From Gymnogyps californianus (taxonomy: Eukaryota > Chordata > Aves > Accipitriformes > Cathartidae): a stretch of DNA of 64,000 nt. Below, piece after piece: positions 13,589-22,765 of the stretch; within the stretch, counting starts at the first letter, position 1; each line of letters opens with the position of its first letter. The notes under the pieces were generated by a model. That model searched no databases and was not told the DNA's origin. It was given only the letters and a program-made list of their open reading frames with translations. The stretch covers positions 15,116,368 to 15,180,367 of the forward strand of contig NC_059481.1 of NCBI RefSeq assembly GCF_018139145.2. The letters are read 5' to 3'. The translations under genes and the position numbers were made by a program.

Positions 13589-16500
13589 CACTCCACTGGG
13601 CAAACCAAGCCTCTGAATTTAATACCAACTAACCATTTCAGCTCACAGAAAAGCTAGCTTGCATATTCCAATTTATAGGAAAATAGAGGGTAAATAAAAG
13701 TCACCAAAGCCTCCTGAAGTCTTATATCAGGGCTGCGCAGGACAGCTGGAAAGCTACAAGTGAACTGAGCCGTTCTTTGCAATGAAATCCAATACCACGC
13801 AAAAATCACCCTGGTTTGGACATGAAAAGTGGAAGAAAACCAGAAAAAAATCTGCAATAATTTTGTCAAGGCCTCAGACTGTTCCTCCAGACAAAGCTCA
13901 CAGTTCCCACATTCACCTCGAACTGGAACAACTCTGGCAAGGCAGATGCAGCACGACTAGCTCAACGAAGCTTTTGTAATTTTGGCTTAGTTTTGCCTCG
14001 AACACGATGAGATAACATCGTCTCTCACAAGTCAATTTTATGAGGATCTGTCAACTCTGTTCCCATCTGTTCTGGAAAATAAGCCTTTTCAGGTTAGGGT
14101 AGGATGTGGAATCAAATCCACAGAGCACAGATTTAAATTAAAGTATTTGAAGCCCCTTGCTATTGCCAGGTGGTGAGGGGAGGGTTTGCATTTGAGCTTC
14201 CATGTCAAGCTGGTTTCTGTTTCAAACCTTTTATTAACACTTATCATTTATAAAAGACAAAGTGTATACAGCAAAGAGGAAAAGAAGGAAGAAGCAGTGC
14301 AGTGTATGAGAATGCAGTCTATGCAGCACTGGGGAGACAGAGCAGGTAGGAAGAAAAGAAGAGATTCATTAAGTTAAAGGTATTCACTTACAACTACAAA
14401 ATATGAATAAAGTCTGGTAGGAGAAAGGAAAGCACTGCCTAATGTAGAAAATGAGAATCAGAGCGTTAGAGTGGCACGATACAGGCAAGAGATCCCAAAG
14501 CTGATTTCTTACAGTGCTCAGAGTTGACCATTAGAGCTTGGGAAGATTGGGCTATGCACTCTGGTTTGCCTCTTTATGTGTGTATATAGATATATAAACT
14601 GTCATTGCTACTAAACATCCGACACTTGGAATTGCACCCTCCACTCCATGCTATTGAAAAGCAAATGTGTCTAACATTGAAGTCGATAGACCTGGGGCAG
14701 CTTCAACAGCTACGTCCTGAGCTCTGGTCACCAGTGTCACAGCTTGCTGTTAGAGATGCCTGCTCAGAGCAGCCACCCCCTTCTGGGAGCTGAGCACTGA
14801 GCTTCACCTTACAGCCCTTTAAGAGATCAAGAGACTGTAAGTGGCAGCATTTGCACCAAAATTGCCAAGGTATTAACATTGATTTCTTTCAATAATGGTG
14901 ACATATTCATAGCCTTATTTCATCACCCTCCTCAGAATCCTAAATGCTCCACTAATGAGGAAATATCTGCTTCTGCCTGTGCTCTGCCGCTGCCGATGGT
15001 GAAGAAAACAAAACTTGTCTCCTTAGGTATTGTTCACTGTTCTCATATTCAACTATCACTTATATTCACGAAGAATACAAAAAGCTTTTCATTAATCAAT
15101 TATTAAGAGAGTCAGGAGTGATCTATAACTTCACAGACTGTGCTATATAGAAAAAGGATTCTTGTGATTTTTCCTCGAGTACCTCTCTCAGCCCTGTTTG
15201 CAGCAAGCATCTGACAGGAGGGAAGCTGTCTCAGTAAAGCAATGCCTTCCCTCTGCCCTAGAAATTTCTGCCCAGATTTAGCTGAGTTGGGAAGAGTTAA
15301 GGACTGTCACATCCTTTTTTTTTTTTTTCATTTGCATTCCTCATAAAATGTTGGCAGTTTGCTGAAATCACTGAACGTAACAAAGGCAAAGCCAGCCTAA
15401 CAGCTCTGCCAAAGCAGCAGCTGCAGGTATTGGATAGAGGACACCTCTGAACTTTCAAAATGAGCTTGGTAAGAACGCGCATGTGTACGGAGGAGGGGAG
15501 AGCTAGCTTCCCACCCCCAGCCCATTACCAGCCCTAGCATCGCATCCCTCCCTGGGGGTTACATCTGAGAGTTTTTCCAGCTCACACTGCCCTCCTAAAC
15601 CCATTCTCTCCCAAAGGTGAACACGGCACCAAGCTACCTCTTTCTTGCTTCCAAGAGAAAGTGAGGGAAATATTTTCCTGAATCACTGAAGTGATTGATG
15701 TCTGTGCTATGCTGGCGATAGCTTGAGGTTTCAAACCCTGCTGTGCATGGAAGACTACTGTGTCATTCTCAGCCAGACTCACCACATACAGAAGAAAACA
15801 CCCGAGAAGAAACTGGAAACTACCCTGGTCTATTCAATGGGTTTCTGCAAAACCATGATGTCAGAGCAGCAGCATACACATTTGGGGGGGGCTAGCTAGG
15901 GTTAGCAATATACTGACACCAGAGCTGTACCACAGTCTAGATATGCTTTGCTCCAGTATGATTAGGTGCCAGTGCTATCCTGACATCTGAGGCTCAAGCC
16001 CTGTGCTGGCCACCAGGCAGGCGGCTTTGCTCATCTTCCATAAATCTGAGCATCAGGGAGCACCCGGGACTGGAAATAGACTCACTGCCATCCCTGGAGC
16101 AAAGAAGAGCTGTTGGTGTGTGGGGCTGGGAATGCCTTTTGCTTTCAGAGAAGGAAGAGGCGTGAATGAGAGATGGGTAAGAAGTAGAGGGATGAAGAAA
16201 GGGGGATAGAGAAAGAGAGGGGTCTCCAAACACCAAATTGCTTGCTGCTCTGAAGCCTTTGCAATGGGGTGAGGTTCTCTACAGACATATCCAGACCCTT
16301 TAACAAGATCAGGTTGCCTCAGAAGAGGTTTGTAACGGAAGAGTGGGCTAGACACGCCTTCCCCTTCTCCCAAAAAATAACTGCTTGTCCGAAAATCTGA
16401 ATCTAAGAGCAGTTGTTGTAAGTATCATAATACTTCGTTACCTCTCATGAAAGATTCAGATGGTATCACACATCACTAGCTTGGCCCCATATTTTCCATC

Positions 16501-16910
16501 CCATGTTCTGACATGCTGACTGCATTAGCATTGTCTTTCATACTAATAATGTCTTTTACAGCAGAACTCCCCATGGGGGAAAGAAATCTTTGAAGCTACC
16601 CATTCAAATCTTCAAAGAAGGACCTTGAAGAGCACTCACAGAGAGAGTGTGGGAAAGTCTGGAACAGGGGATAATGCGATAAAGCTGGCTTTCCCCTTTT
16701 TCCATCCATACTTGTACCACTGTTGTGTTCCCACTTTTTGCACTTACATAACACTCCCTGAGTGCTGAAGAAAGTTTATCCATTCTTCCATCCTGTTGGA
16801 AATGTCTACCAGCGTCTTCAAAAAGTTGTGAACCAGAAATAACCCATTAACCTGCAAAACACATTGCAGCCTTAACCCCTGGCAATGAAGAGATTGGAGT
16901 GGGGGAAGAT
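13589..16910. other. Intergenic DNA upstream of BCL2A1
   Basis: No gene recognised. There is a 14-base T run at 15,315-15,328 and a G8 run near 15,881. Overlapping open frames at about 16,000-16,370 on both strands shadow one another and have no recognisable domain. Confidence 0.5.
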
Positions 16911-16931
16911 GGGGGGGGGGGGGGGGGGGGG
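16911..16931 (+). repeat. 21-base poly-G run
   Basis: Twenty-one consecutive G are preceded by a further 'ggggg' at about 16,901-16,905 and followed by GCGCGC. The run sits 466 bases before the BCL2A1 start codon. It can form a G-quadruplex and is likely length-variable. Its exact length in an assembly is unreliable. Confidence 0.9.
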
Positions 16932-16977
16932 CGCGCTGCTTGCTCCTATAGCATACACTTTTTAGGCGTGTTTTTTC

Positions 16978-17059
16978 AAGCCAAATGCCTAACCTTTGCT
17001 AAGTGTACACGATTCTCAGCATTTTGTAAGCCAAATGCCAAACCTTTGCTAGTGTTACA
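16978..17059 (+). repeat. Short direct duplication, 50-bp period
   Basis: A block of about 31 bases beginning 'aagccaaatgcc' at 16,978 recurs at 17,028 with 2 or 3 differences (one base missing before 'agtgt'). The copies are separated by about 20 bases. The pair lies about 340-420 bases upstream of the BCL2A1 start codon. Confidence 0.8.
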
Positions 17060-17210
17060 AAGCAAAAGTCCCTAGGAAATGCCAATTTATACTGCTAAAG
17101 AATGTGGTAAAAGCTGGTAGATTTTAGTTGTGGAATCATACTATTTAGAGAAGTAATAAATCACTCAAGACGACATGTTTTCTCCCCTTGAACAGACACT
17201 TTTTCTTTCA

Positions 17211-17281
17211 TTTCCGCTGTGACATATTCCACAACCCACACAATCATTAAGTCACTAGGTTTTTACAGGAACTTCTGTGGT
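17211..17281 (+). promoter_or_regulatory. Candidate BCL2A1 proximal promoter motifs
   Basis: Upstream of the start codon there is an ETS-like TTTCCGC (17,211-17,217) and a RUNX-like TGTGGT (17,276-17,281). ETS and RUNX motifs are common in promoters active in blood cells, where BCL2A1 is expressed in other vertebrates. No convincing TATA box is seen and the transcription start is unknown, so this is only a motif-level suggestion. Confidence 0.25.
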
Positions 17282-17396
17282 AAAAGCAAGAAAATTCCAT
17301 CAAAACCAGATGATACAAAGCTGTGTGCGTGTCCTGTGGCTGCTCATTACTGACCCTGATTAAGAGCGGTGCACTGCTCTCTGCATTTCATTCTAA

Positions 17397-17816
17397 ATGG
17401 AAACTGCTGAGTTCTATTATGTTTATTACTTAGCTCAAGATTATCTGCAATATGTGCTTCAGGAATCACATCTTGGACCAGCCCAAACCAGGGTTGCTCA
17501 TGTCTTGCGAAACATTGCATCTTCGCTGCAAGATCAAACCGAGGAGGCTCTCAGACCATTCTTGGACAGGATTGATATTACCTCTGTAGCCGTTGCAAAG
17601 AGAATTTTCAATGGTGTCATGGAAGAAAAATTTGCTGATGGAAATACTAACTGGGGACGAATTATGACCATATTTACGTTTGGAGGTCTTCTCACTAAGA
17701 AGCTTCAAGAGCACGGAGTTCAGCTCACTGGAGAGGAGAAGGAGCAGATTTCTTACTTCATCACAGAGTACATAATAAACAACAAAGCCGAATGGATAGA
17801 TGCGAACGGTGGCTGG
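17397..17816 (+). CDS. BCL2A1: BCL2A1, coding exon 1 (residues 1-140)
   Basis: This exon encodes most of an anti-apoptotic BCL-2 family protein (A1/Bfl-1). The family binds the BH3 helix of pro-apoptotic partners such as BIM and NOXA in a hydrophobic groove and blocks BAX/BAK action at mitochondria. The frame starts METAEF, like A1 of other vertebrates, and has the BH4-like LAQDYLQ at 12-18. The helix-2 (BH3-region) segment is about 33-49. The BH1 signature NWGR is at 85-88 and is followed by a Phe/Gly-rich helix. The start of BH2 (WIDANGGW) is at 133-140. The exon ends after Trp140, at a GTAAGT donor at 17,817. This phase-0 junction is where human BCL2A1 is split. The open frame running past 17,816 is intron read-through. 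No cysteine is present, including at position 55, where the human protein has its groove cysteine. Confidence 0.96.
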
Positions 17817-18072
17817 GTAAGTTTCTCATTTTCCACTGAAGTCTAGATTCGGAGATTTTGTTTAATTAAGGGAAACTATCGTTACAGACACTGCCACAAA
17901 CATTTTATTCAGGGTTTTATTTGGTGGCTTAATATTTGATGTCTGGAATATCTCCTTGAGACTTACAGTGAAAGCTTTGCTTCTGCTTTAAATAGAACAA
18001 TGTTAAAAGACAACTTTCTTTTTAAAAAGGCACTTTCTGTACCTGTAACAGTCGAAACCCTAGAGTTAGTCT

Positions 18073-18165
18073 TGAATCATAGGATCATACGCTAATTCAG
18101 GTTGAGAGGGATGTTAGGAAGTCATCTGGTCCAGCCTCCTGCTCAAAGCAGGTTAAACTATGCAT
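18073..18165 (-). mobile_element. CR1 LINE 3'-end fragment
   Basis: On the plus strand the segment reads 'gaatcataggatcata', then 'ggttgagagggat', then 'gtcatctggtccagcctcct' and 'gctcaaagcagg'. This is the reverse complement of the avian CR1 3' terminal region. Only the last 90 bases or so of the element are recognisable, typical of 5'-truncated CR1 copies. The next ~180 bases to 18,345 may be further diverged CR1 or unique intron. Confidence 0.8.
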
Positions 18166-18508
18166 GCCATGAAATTTCCCATTATTAAATCTAAAATTAA
18201 GAGGCATCCAAAGGTTAGTGCAGCAATTTTCCTTCCATAGAAGAGCTGGTCCAAAAATACTGAAGTTCAAGGTAAGGGAAGAATACACAGGTGTGATCCT
18301 CACAGCTGAAGTCAGTACTTTTGCTGTGGATTTCAACAAAGCCATTATTTAATCCCCCAAATCAGTTTTACTTAAACAAACTTACAGGTAAGTGCAATTG
18401 CGGTTATATCTTTTCTGTTTGGACTGAGATAATCCTAGAACTTCCATCTATCAATGGTCAATGCTGAGAAAAGCATTTGTCAATATGTGGATTATTTTGC
18501 CAAGCTGC

Positions 18509-18542
18509 TGAAATTCCCTTCTGCCAGCGGAGGGGAAGTCCC
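18509..18542 (-). promoter_or_regulatory. Pair of NF-kB-like motifs in BCL2A1 intron
   Basis: On the minus strand GGGACTTCCC (18,533-18,542) fits GGGRNWYYCC fully, and GGGAATTTCA (18,509-18,518) fits it at 9 of 10 positions and is c-Rel-like. A third near match, GGGAAATTTC, is at 18,171-18,180. BCL2A1 is a known NF-kB target in mammals and the sites are within the gene. About eight full matches to this loose consensus are expected by chance in 64 kb, so the evidence is the pairing and location only. Confidence 0.35.
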
Positions 18543-19308
18543 TTTTGCTTTGCAGAGTTTCATCACGCCAATACTTTTTTCTTTTGCAGCTAAGGGAAGC
18601 TGAGAATGAATGACATCAGTGTCAGTTATTTCCCTGATACTTTTTTCCTTTACCTATATGTAAAGGTTACTTTCTCTTTCCACCCCTCTCTCGTCCCACT
18701 TCTCTTATATTTCCTATTTGTTATTACTTTTTTCCCTCATTTGTTTTCTAGTGTCTTGCTTTTCCTTTTTTCTTTGTGCTTGTTTTGATCCTTCTCTGTC
18801 TGGTAGCAGTAAAAAAAGGTGATAGTGAGTCATGGACCCTTGATGCATCAGATTTGTTGTAAAGGCTTCTCTCTCCATCTCTTTCAAATAGAGTCAATTT
18901 TATTTAAGAGAAGTATCAACTCCTGGCAACATTCTGTCACAATATGTGGTTCATCACGGTAGAATAAGGAGGCTTAAAGGAAGATATTTATATTACTACA
19001 TCAGAAACACAGTACTTATATCTTCCTTGAAGATGTGGGCTCAGATGATACAGTTCACGTTCATTTTCTGTTTACACAGGGAGGGCACAGTCTTGACTTG
19101 CAGATAAAACAAACATTCAGCAAGGTGCAGCTATTTTCAGCTACTGTTTTTAAAGCCCTATTCATCTTTTGGAGGTAGAGCTCTGAAAACCTGTCCCTCT
19201 ATGCACAATGGTGTGGCACTCTGTTAATCTCATACTAGCAGAGTGCTGTACGTTTTTCCTACACGTTATTTTTAAGCTGTTCCTAACTATGCATGTTCTT
19301 TTCCATAG

Positions 19309-19413
19309 GAAAATGGCTTCCTAACGAAGTTTGAAAGAAGATCACTACTATCTTTCTCCAAAATTACAGCCATGTTCATAGCTGTTTTTTCCTTGTTCAG
19401 AGAGTACTACTGA
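19309..19413 (+). CDS. BCL2A1: BCL2A1, coding exon 2 (residues 141-174)
   Basis: The exon completes the BH2 motif (ENGF follows the Trp of exon 1) and encodes the C-terminal helix before the TGA stop at 19,411-19,413. Together with exon 1 the protein is 174 residues, against 175 in human. The last helix (about 159-170, ITAMFIAVFSLF) is strongly hydrophobic and is followed by REYY, which suggests a membrane-inserting tail. The human tail is more amphipathic. The splice junction is in phase 0 and rejoins Trp140 with Glu141 exactly as in mammalian BCL2A1. Confidence 0.95.
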   Translation, partial: ENGFLTKFERRSLLSFSKITAMFIAVFSLFREYY

Positions 19414-19848
19414 AATAAACGGACCTGCCATTCATGTATAATCTAGATATTGCCACAAGCTTCATTGCTAAGCTTTCCTCCAAGCAATATCAACGAGAAA
19501 ATAATTGTCTTCCATAATTTGTTTTTAATTTATTTGTATTTATTTTGACTAAATACAACGTTTAACATGCTATCCTAATTGCCAAACCTGAAGATGAGAT
19601 CCCTCCAAAGAGGAATCAACACAGCATCATGCAGCAATTCAAGTCACCCTTTCCAGGCAGGACTGCTTTGAGAGAGAGATCATTCTCCACATCCAGATAG
19701 CTCTTGGAATCTCTGTTGCACCTCCATGAAAGGACATTGTTTTACTGAAATACAATCCAATGGGTTAAGAAACAAGTTTTAATGTCATTTGTTTTGTAAA
19801 TGAACTACTACTGTAATGCATTTTATTGCAACCTTTGTATAAGCAAAA

Positions 19849-19863
19849 GGGGGGGGGGGGGGG
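19849..19863 (+). repeat. 15-base poly-G run
   Basis: Uninterrupted G run inside the inferred BCL2A1 3' UTR. Confidence 0.9.
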
Positions 19864-20188
19864 AGTCTGTGAAGAAAAAGGAAAAGCAAATTCCAGTGTA
19901 AAAGCAGGTACAAGTTACTGACACAGACAAAGCAATTTTTATGGGAAGAACAATTTGTGGAAGCTAGCAACTTAAAAATGTGCACTCACTTACTGTTAAT
20001 GTAATGGTATGTGTTTCTTTGTTGTATTTTTTTAATTGCTCATATCTACAGTGAATGTTCTTTCAAATTTGAGTAATGTAGTCATCTGGCTGAACTTTTT
20101 TTTAAACTAGATGTTTGAAAATAGGCAAGTACAAAATATTTTTAAAATGAGAAATTTCTGTAAATACACTAATATGTTTGAAAAATAC

Positions 20189-20194
20189 ATTAAA
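20189..20194 (+). terminator. Candidate BCL2A1 poly(A) signal
   Basis: ATTAAA lies in an AT-rich block with 'gattggtctc' and T-rich sequence 15-30 bases downstream. It is the second most common polyadenylation hexamer. It is chosen over the AATAAA abutting the stop because of spacing. Confidence 0.4.
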
Positions 20195-20215
20195 ATATAT
20201 ATTTTAAAGTCTTAT

Positions 20216-20834
20216 GATTGGTCTCATTTCTTTCAGAAAAATTGGATGATGGGAAAAGGTCTACCTGAGTAAGACAACTCTTAGAAATCACAGTGCTGCT
20301 GGAGAATCCAAGTAGTATACGGGTTTGACCTGAAGTCCGTGGATGTCAAGACTTTAATTTTCTATAGTACTTCTTAAGTATTATCTGGTAGCTTGCATAA
20401 GAAACAGACAGCTTGTGGCAAAATAAATGAACTGGATCAGCTCTGATGACAGTAATTAGTGTTTTGGGATACACTGCAAAACTCAGCAAATTCACGAGTA
20501 GGACCTAACAGACTTCCAGGCTTTCATAGTCTGGGGCAACTATTGTTGTGACTCACATGCCATTTGCTTTCAAAGGTTAAACAGCAGTTCTTCAAGAATT
20601 CATTCTAGAAAGGTTTTCTTTAGCTGTAGTGACTCTCCTACATTAGGGAACTAAGGCTGGGTCTAAACACTCTTCTTTTGTAGATGTGTTGGGAGGTGAA
20701 CCAAACTGAAGCAGCAGTTGCCGGTGGCACACAACAGCATTATTCTCTCAGACAAATCCTCAAGACAATCAAGGCTTTATGATACTGGGAGAACGAAGCA
20801 GCCTCCTTCCGGTAACGGGTTCTCCATCTTTCAT
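20216..20834. other. Intergenic spacer BCL2A1-MTHFS, first part
   Basis: Unique-looking sequence with no open frame of note and no repeat that I recognise. Confidence 0.5.
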
Positions 20835-21050
20835 CTTGACGTAAGTAATTTTTTACAGTAAGAACAATCATTTACTGGAACAATCTCCCCAGGGACATGG
20901 TAGTGTCTCCATTGATGGAGGTTTTCAAGATGCGACTGAACAGAGTGCTAGATATAGTTTCATCTAGGCTTCCTTTCCCATGAAAGGTTGGACCAGACGA
21001 TCTTTTGAGGTCCCTTCCAACCTGGGCTGTTCTGTGATTCTATGGTCTAA
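20835..21050 (+). mobile_element. CR1 LINE 3'-end fragment
   Basis: A 5'-truncated CR1 copy on the plus strand. It contains 'actggaacaatctccccagg', 'tggaggttttcaagatg', 'ggttggaccagacgatc' and 'gaggtcccttccaacctggg', and ends at 'tgtgattctatgg'. These are the non-LTR reverse transcriptase gene end and the 3' tail typical of avian CR1. The terminal TTCTATG-type octamer is nearly single-copy here. The left boundary is approximate. An open frame on the opposite strand is a shadow. Confidence 0.9.
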
Positions 21051-21109
21051 CTTGGTGGGTTTAACTACAGAACACAAACAGATGTTAACATTTGCTAGAA
21101 TGTGTATTG

Positions 21110-21142
21110 CTTCCCCTCCCTCTCCTCTCCCTCTCCCTCCCC
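21110..21142 (+). repeat. Pyrimidine tract
   Basis: A run of 33 C/T bases, rich in CCCT and CTCC units, lies about 60 bases after the CR1 end. Confidence 0.8.
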
Positions 21143-22110
21143 AATGAAAACAAAAAAGATTATTTAGCATGTATAGCAGGACTTCTGAGATAAACTTTGT
21201 TGCTGTTGAAGAAAAGATGGCAGCATCCTGAGGGCAAGGAGCAGCTAAAGGAAAATGCCCACCTCCAGAACACCTACAGAAGTTACATTTTAAAATGTTA
21301 CATGTCAGAAATTACATTTTAAAACATATTTTGACATATATTTATTTATTTGCAGTCTAAGTCTTCATGATAAGAACAGTAATTCTTACTCAGTTCCTTT
21401 TTGTGCACTATTGTAAGCGCATATTGTAGTGGCTAATACCAGTCTATTAATACCACATTCACTTCCTTTTAGACTAATCTAGTAACCTATTTTGTACTGG
21501 GGAGTACAATTCTTTCATTAAATATAAAAGGCTAACCTAGCCTTTTCAAAATCTATGATGTGATGCAATAATTTTAGAACTTGCCTTCATGGCAATGCCT
21601 GGGTTTAAACAAAAGAAGCCTGGATCATTAATGGTCCAGTGGGCTCCAGATTATCTTCACCAGGACAAAACCTCCATTAGCTCTGCATTTAAGAGCAAGA
21701 AAAGCAGTGATGAGAGATACCACCCAGATTCTAAACATAATAAAATGTCTGAAAACAACAGGGCTATTAGCTAAGTCTTATAAAATAGTATAGATATGCT
21801 TTGTTAACTGTCATGAAGTTATCTGTACATGACACTGAGTAGTGTCCCAGGTCCCAGGTCCCCGCTGTTTAAGGGATCCTTACAGCTGTCAGGCAATACC
21901 CAGGAGAACCCAATGCTGTTTCTAGAGCAAAAGATGAGGTCAAAGAGCTGATGACTTCATCAACGCGCACAGTAGCTAAATTGAGATGTCATCAAATGCC
22001 ACGTAGAACAGATTCATGAAACCAACTATCCTCCTATAGAAACGTCCCTTTCTGCACTTCAAGGTGCGTTGGATCATTACATGTGCCAAAAAGAAGCCTC
22101 CAGTCTCTCC
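21143..22110. other. Intergenic spacer BCL2A1-MTHFS, second part
   Basis: AT-rich DNA with a TTATTTATTTG stretch near 21,340-21,351 and no supportable gene. No duplicate of the last BCL2A1 exon is seen between the two genes. Confidence 0.5.
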
Positions 22111-22453
22111 CTTCAGACACAGCGACGCAGGCTAGCACACCTTCCCCGTGGGTGCAGCACCCAGGCGTCCCGAGCCGCGCGCCTGTGCCCCAGGTGCTGC
22201 GCTTTCGTTCAGAACACCTCCCTCGTGGCCCAGGCCCACCGGCGGATGCCGTGGGGATACGAAACCGTTTGGCAGATGGTGGTAAAATATCCCGCCGAAA
22301 TGTAATTTCCACTTCTACAACAATACTAGGAAAGGGGAAATTCTTCGTAATCTGCTTCAGACAAAAAAAATAAAGATGGGCCTTGCCAGGGGGTCGGCAG
22401 GGCCCAGGCTGGCCCTCCAGCACCCTCACGGAGAGCAGCGGCTGGAGCCGAGC

Positions 22454-22465
22454 GGAGATGGCGGC
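22454..22465 (+). promoter_or_regulatory. TISU/YY1-like element, upstream copy
   Basis: GGAGATGGCGGC matches the TISU consensus SAASATGGCGGC at 11 of 12 positions. The ATG at 22,458 opens a 99-codon frame that ends at 22,757, in a different frame from MTHFS and overlapping its start. If transcription begins upstream of it, this would act as an upstream open frame. Confidence 0.4.
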
Positions 22466-22644
22466 CAGCCAGCCCTCACAGCAGCGACCCTGCCGCCGGC
22501 TGACCCCTACCGAGCGGGGCCTGGCGGCGGGCCGTCCCCGAGAGCCCTGCCCGGCAGCGCCGCCACCGCCCCCGGGGTCCGCGAGGGCGAGGCCGGCGCT
22601 GCGGCCCGGCTCACTCGGCGCATGGAGCGGCCGGGGGAGGGCGG

Positions 22645-22656
22645 CGAGATGGCGGC
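22645..22656 (+). promoter_or_regulatory. TISU/YY1-like element at MTHFS start codon
   Basis: CGAGATGGCGGC matches SAASATGGCGGC at 11 of 12 positions, and its ATG is the MTHFS start chosen by homology. TISU elements direct cap-dependent initiation on very short 5' UTRs and also bind YY1. This supports a start site close to 22,620-22,645. Confidence 0.5.
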
Positions 22657-22765
22657 GGCGGCGCTGCGGGCCGCTAAGCGGGCGCTGCGAGGGGAGCTGC
22701 GGCAGCGGCTGCGGGCGCTGGGCGCGGCGGAGAAGCAGCGCCAGTCCCGCCTGCTGAGTCGCAAG
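22649..22765 (+). CDS. MTHFS: MTHFS, coding exon 1 (residues 1-39)
   Basis: Exon 1 encodes the N-terminal helix of 5-formyltetrahydrofolate cyclo-ligase, the cytosolic enzyme that turns 5-formyl-THF into 5,10-methenyl-THF using ATP. The residues MAAAALRAAKRALRGEL, then RQRLRAL and SRLLSRK, align directly with the human N-terminus. The exon ends after Lys39, with a GTGGGT donor at 22,766. The ATG at 22,649 is chosen by homology and context (G at -3 and +4). An in-frame ATG at 22,622 would add nine residues and has a weaker context. The frame stays open to 22,376, but this reflects the CpG island and not extra protein. Confidence 0.93.

Larger units (their letters stand above)
17817..19308 (+). 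other. BCL2A1: BCL2A1 intron 1
   Basis: The intron is 1,492 bases with a GTAAGT donor and a 'tcttttccatag' acceptor. It contains a minus-strand CR1 fragment at its centre and a cluster of NF-kB-like motifs at 18,509-18,542. A T-rich stretch at about 18,570-18,790 gives a spurious hydrophobic open frame. Confidence 0.92.
19414..20215 (+). other. BCL2A1: BCL2A1 3' UTR (inferred)
   Basis: AT-rich sequence follows the stop codon. An AATAAA occurs one base after the stop (19,414-19,419), too close to be the sole signal. A likelier one is ATTAAA at 20,189-20,194, followed by T/G-rich sequence. Two ATTTA pentamers (19,528-19,532 and 19,538-19,542) could be instability elements. A 15-base G run is at 19,849-19,863. 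The 3' end is inferred and not directly shown. Confidence 0.5.

Noticed and set aside
16009..16025. CCACCAGGCAGGCGGC as a CTCF site.
   Set aside because: The second half is broken (11 of 14 positions), so it is clearly weaker than the site at 13,575.
19414..22110. An ST20-like duplicate of the last BCL2A1 exon, as at the human locus.
   Set aside because: I searched the spacer by eye for the ENGF-type exon on the plus strand and found none.
22376..22648. An N-terminal extension of MTHFS, since the frame is open upstream to 22,376.
   Set aside because: MTHFS in other vertebrates begins at the MAAAA position, and the 22,649 ATG has the better context. The extension is GC-driven.
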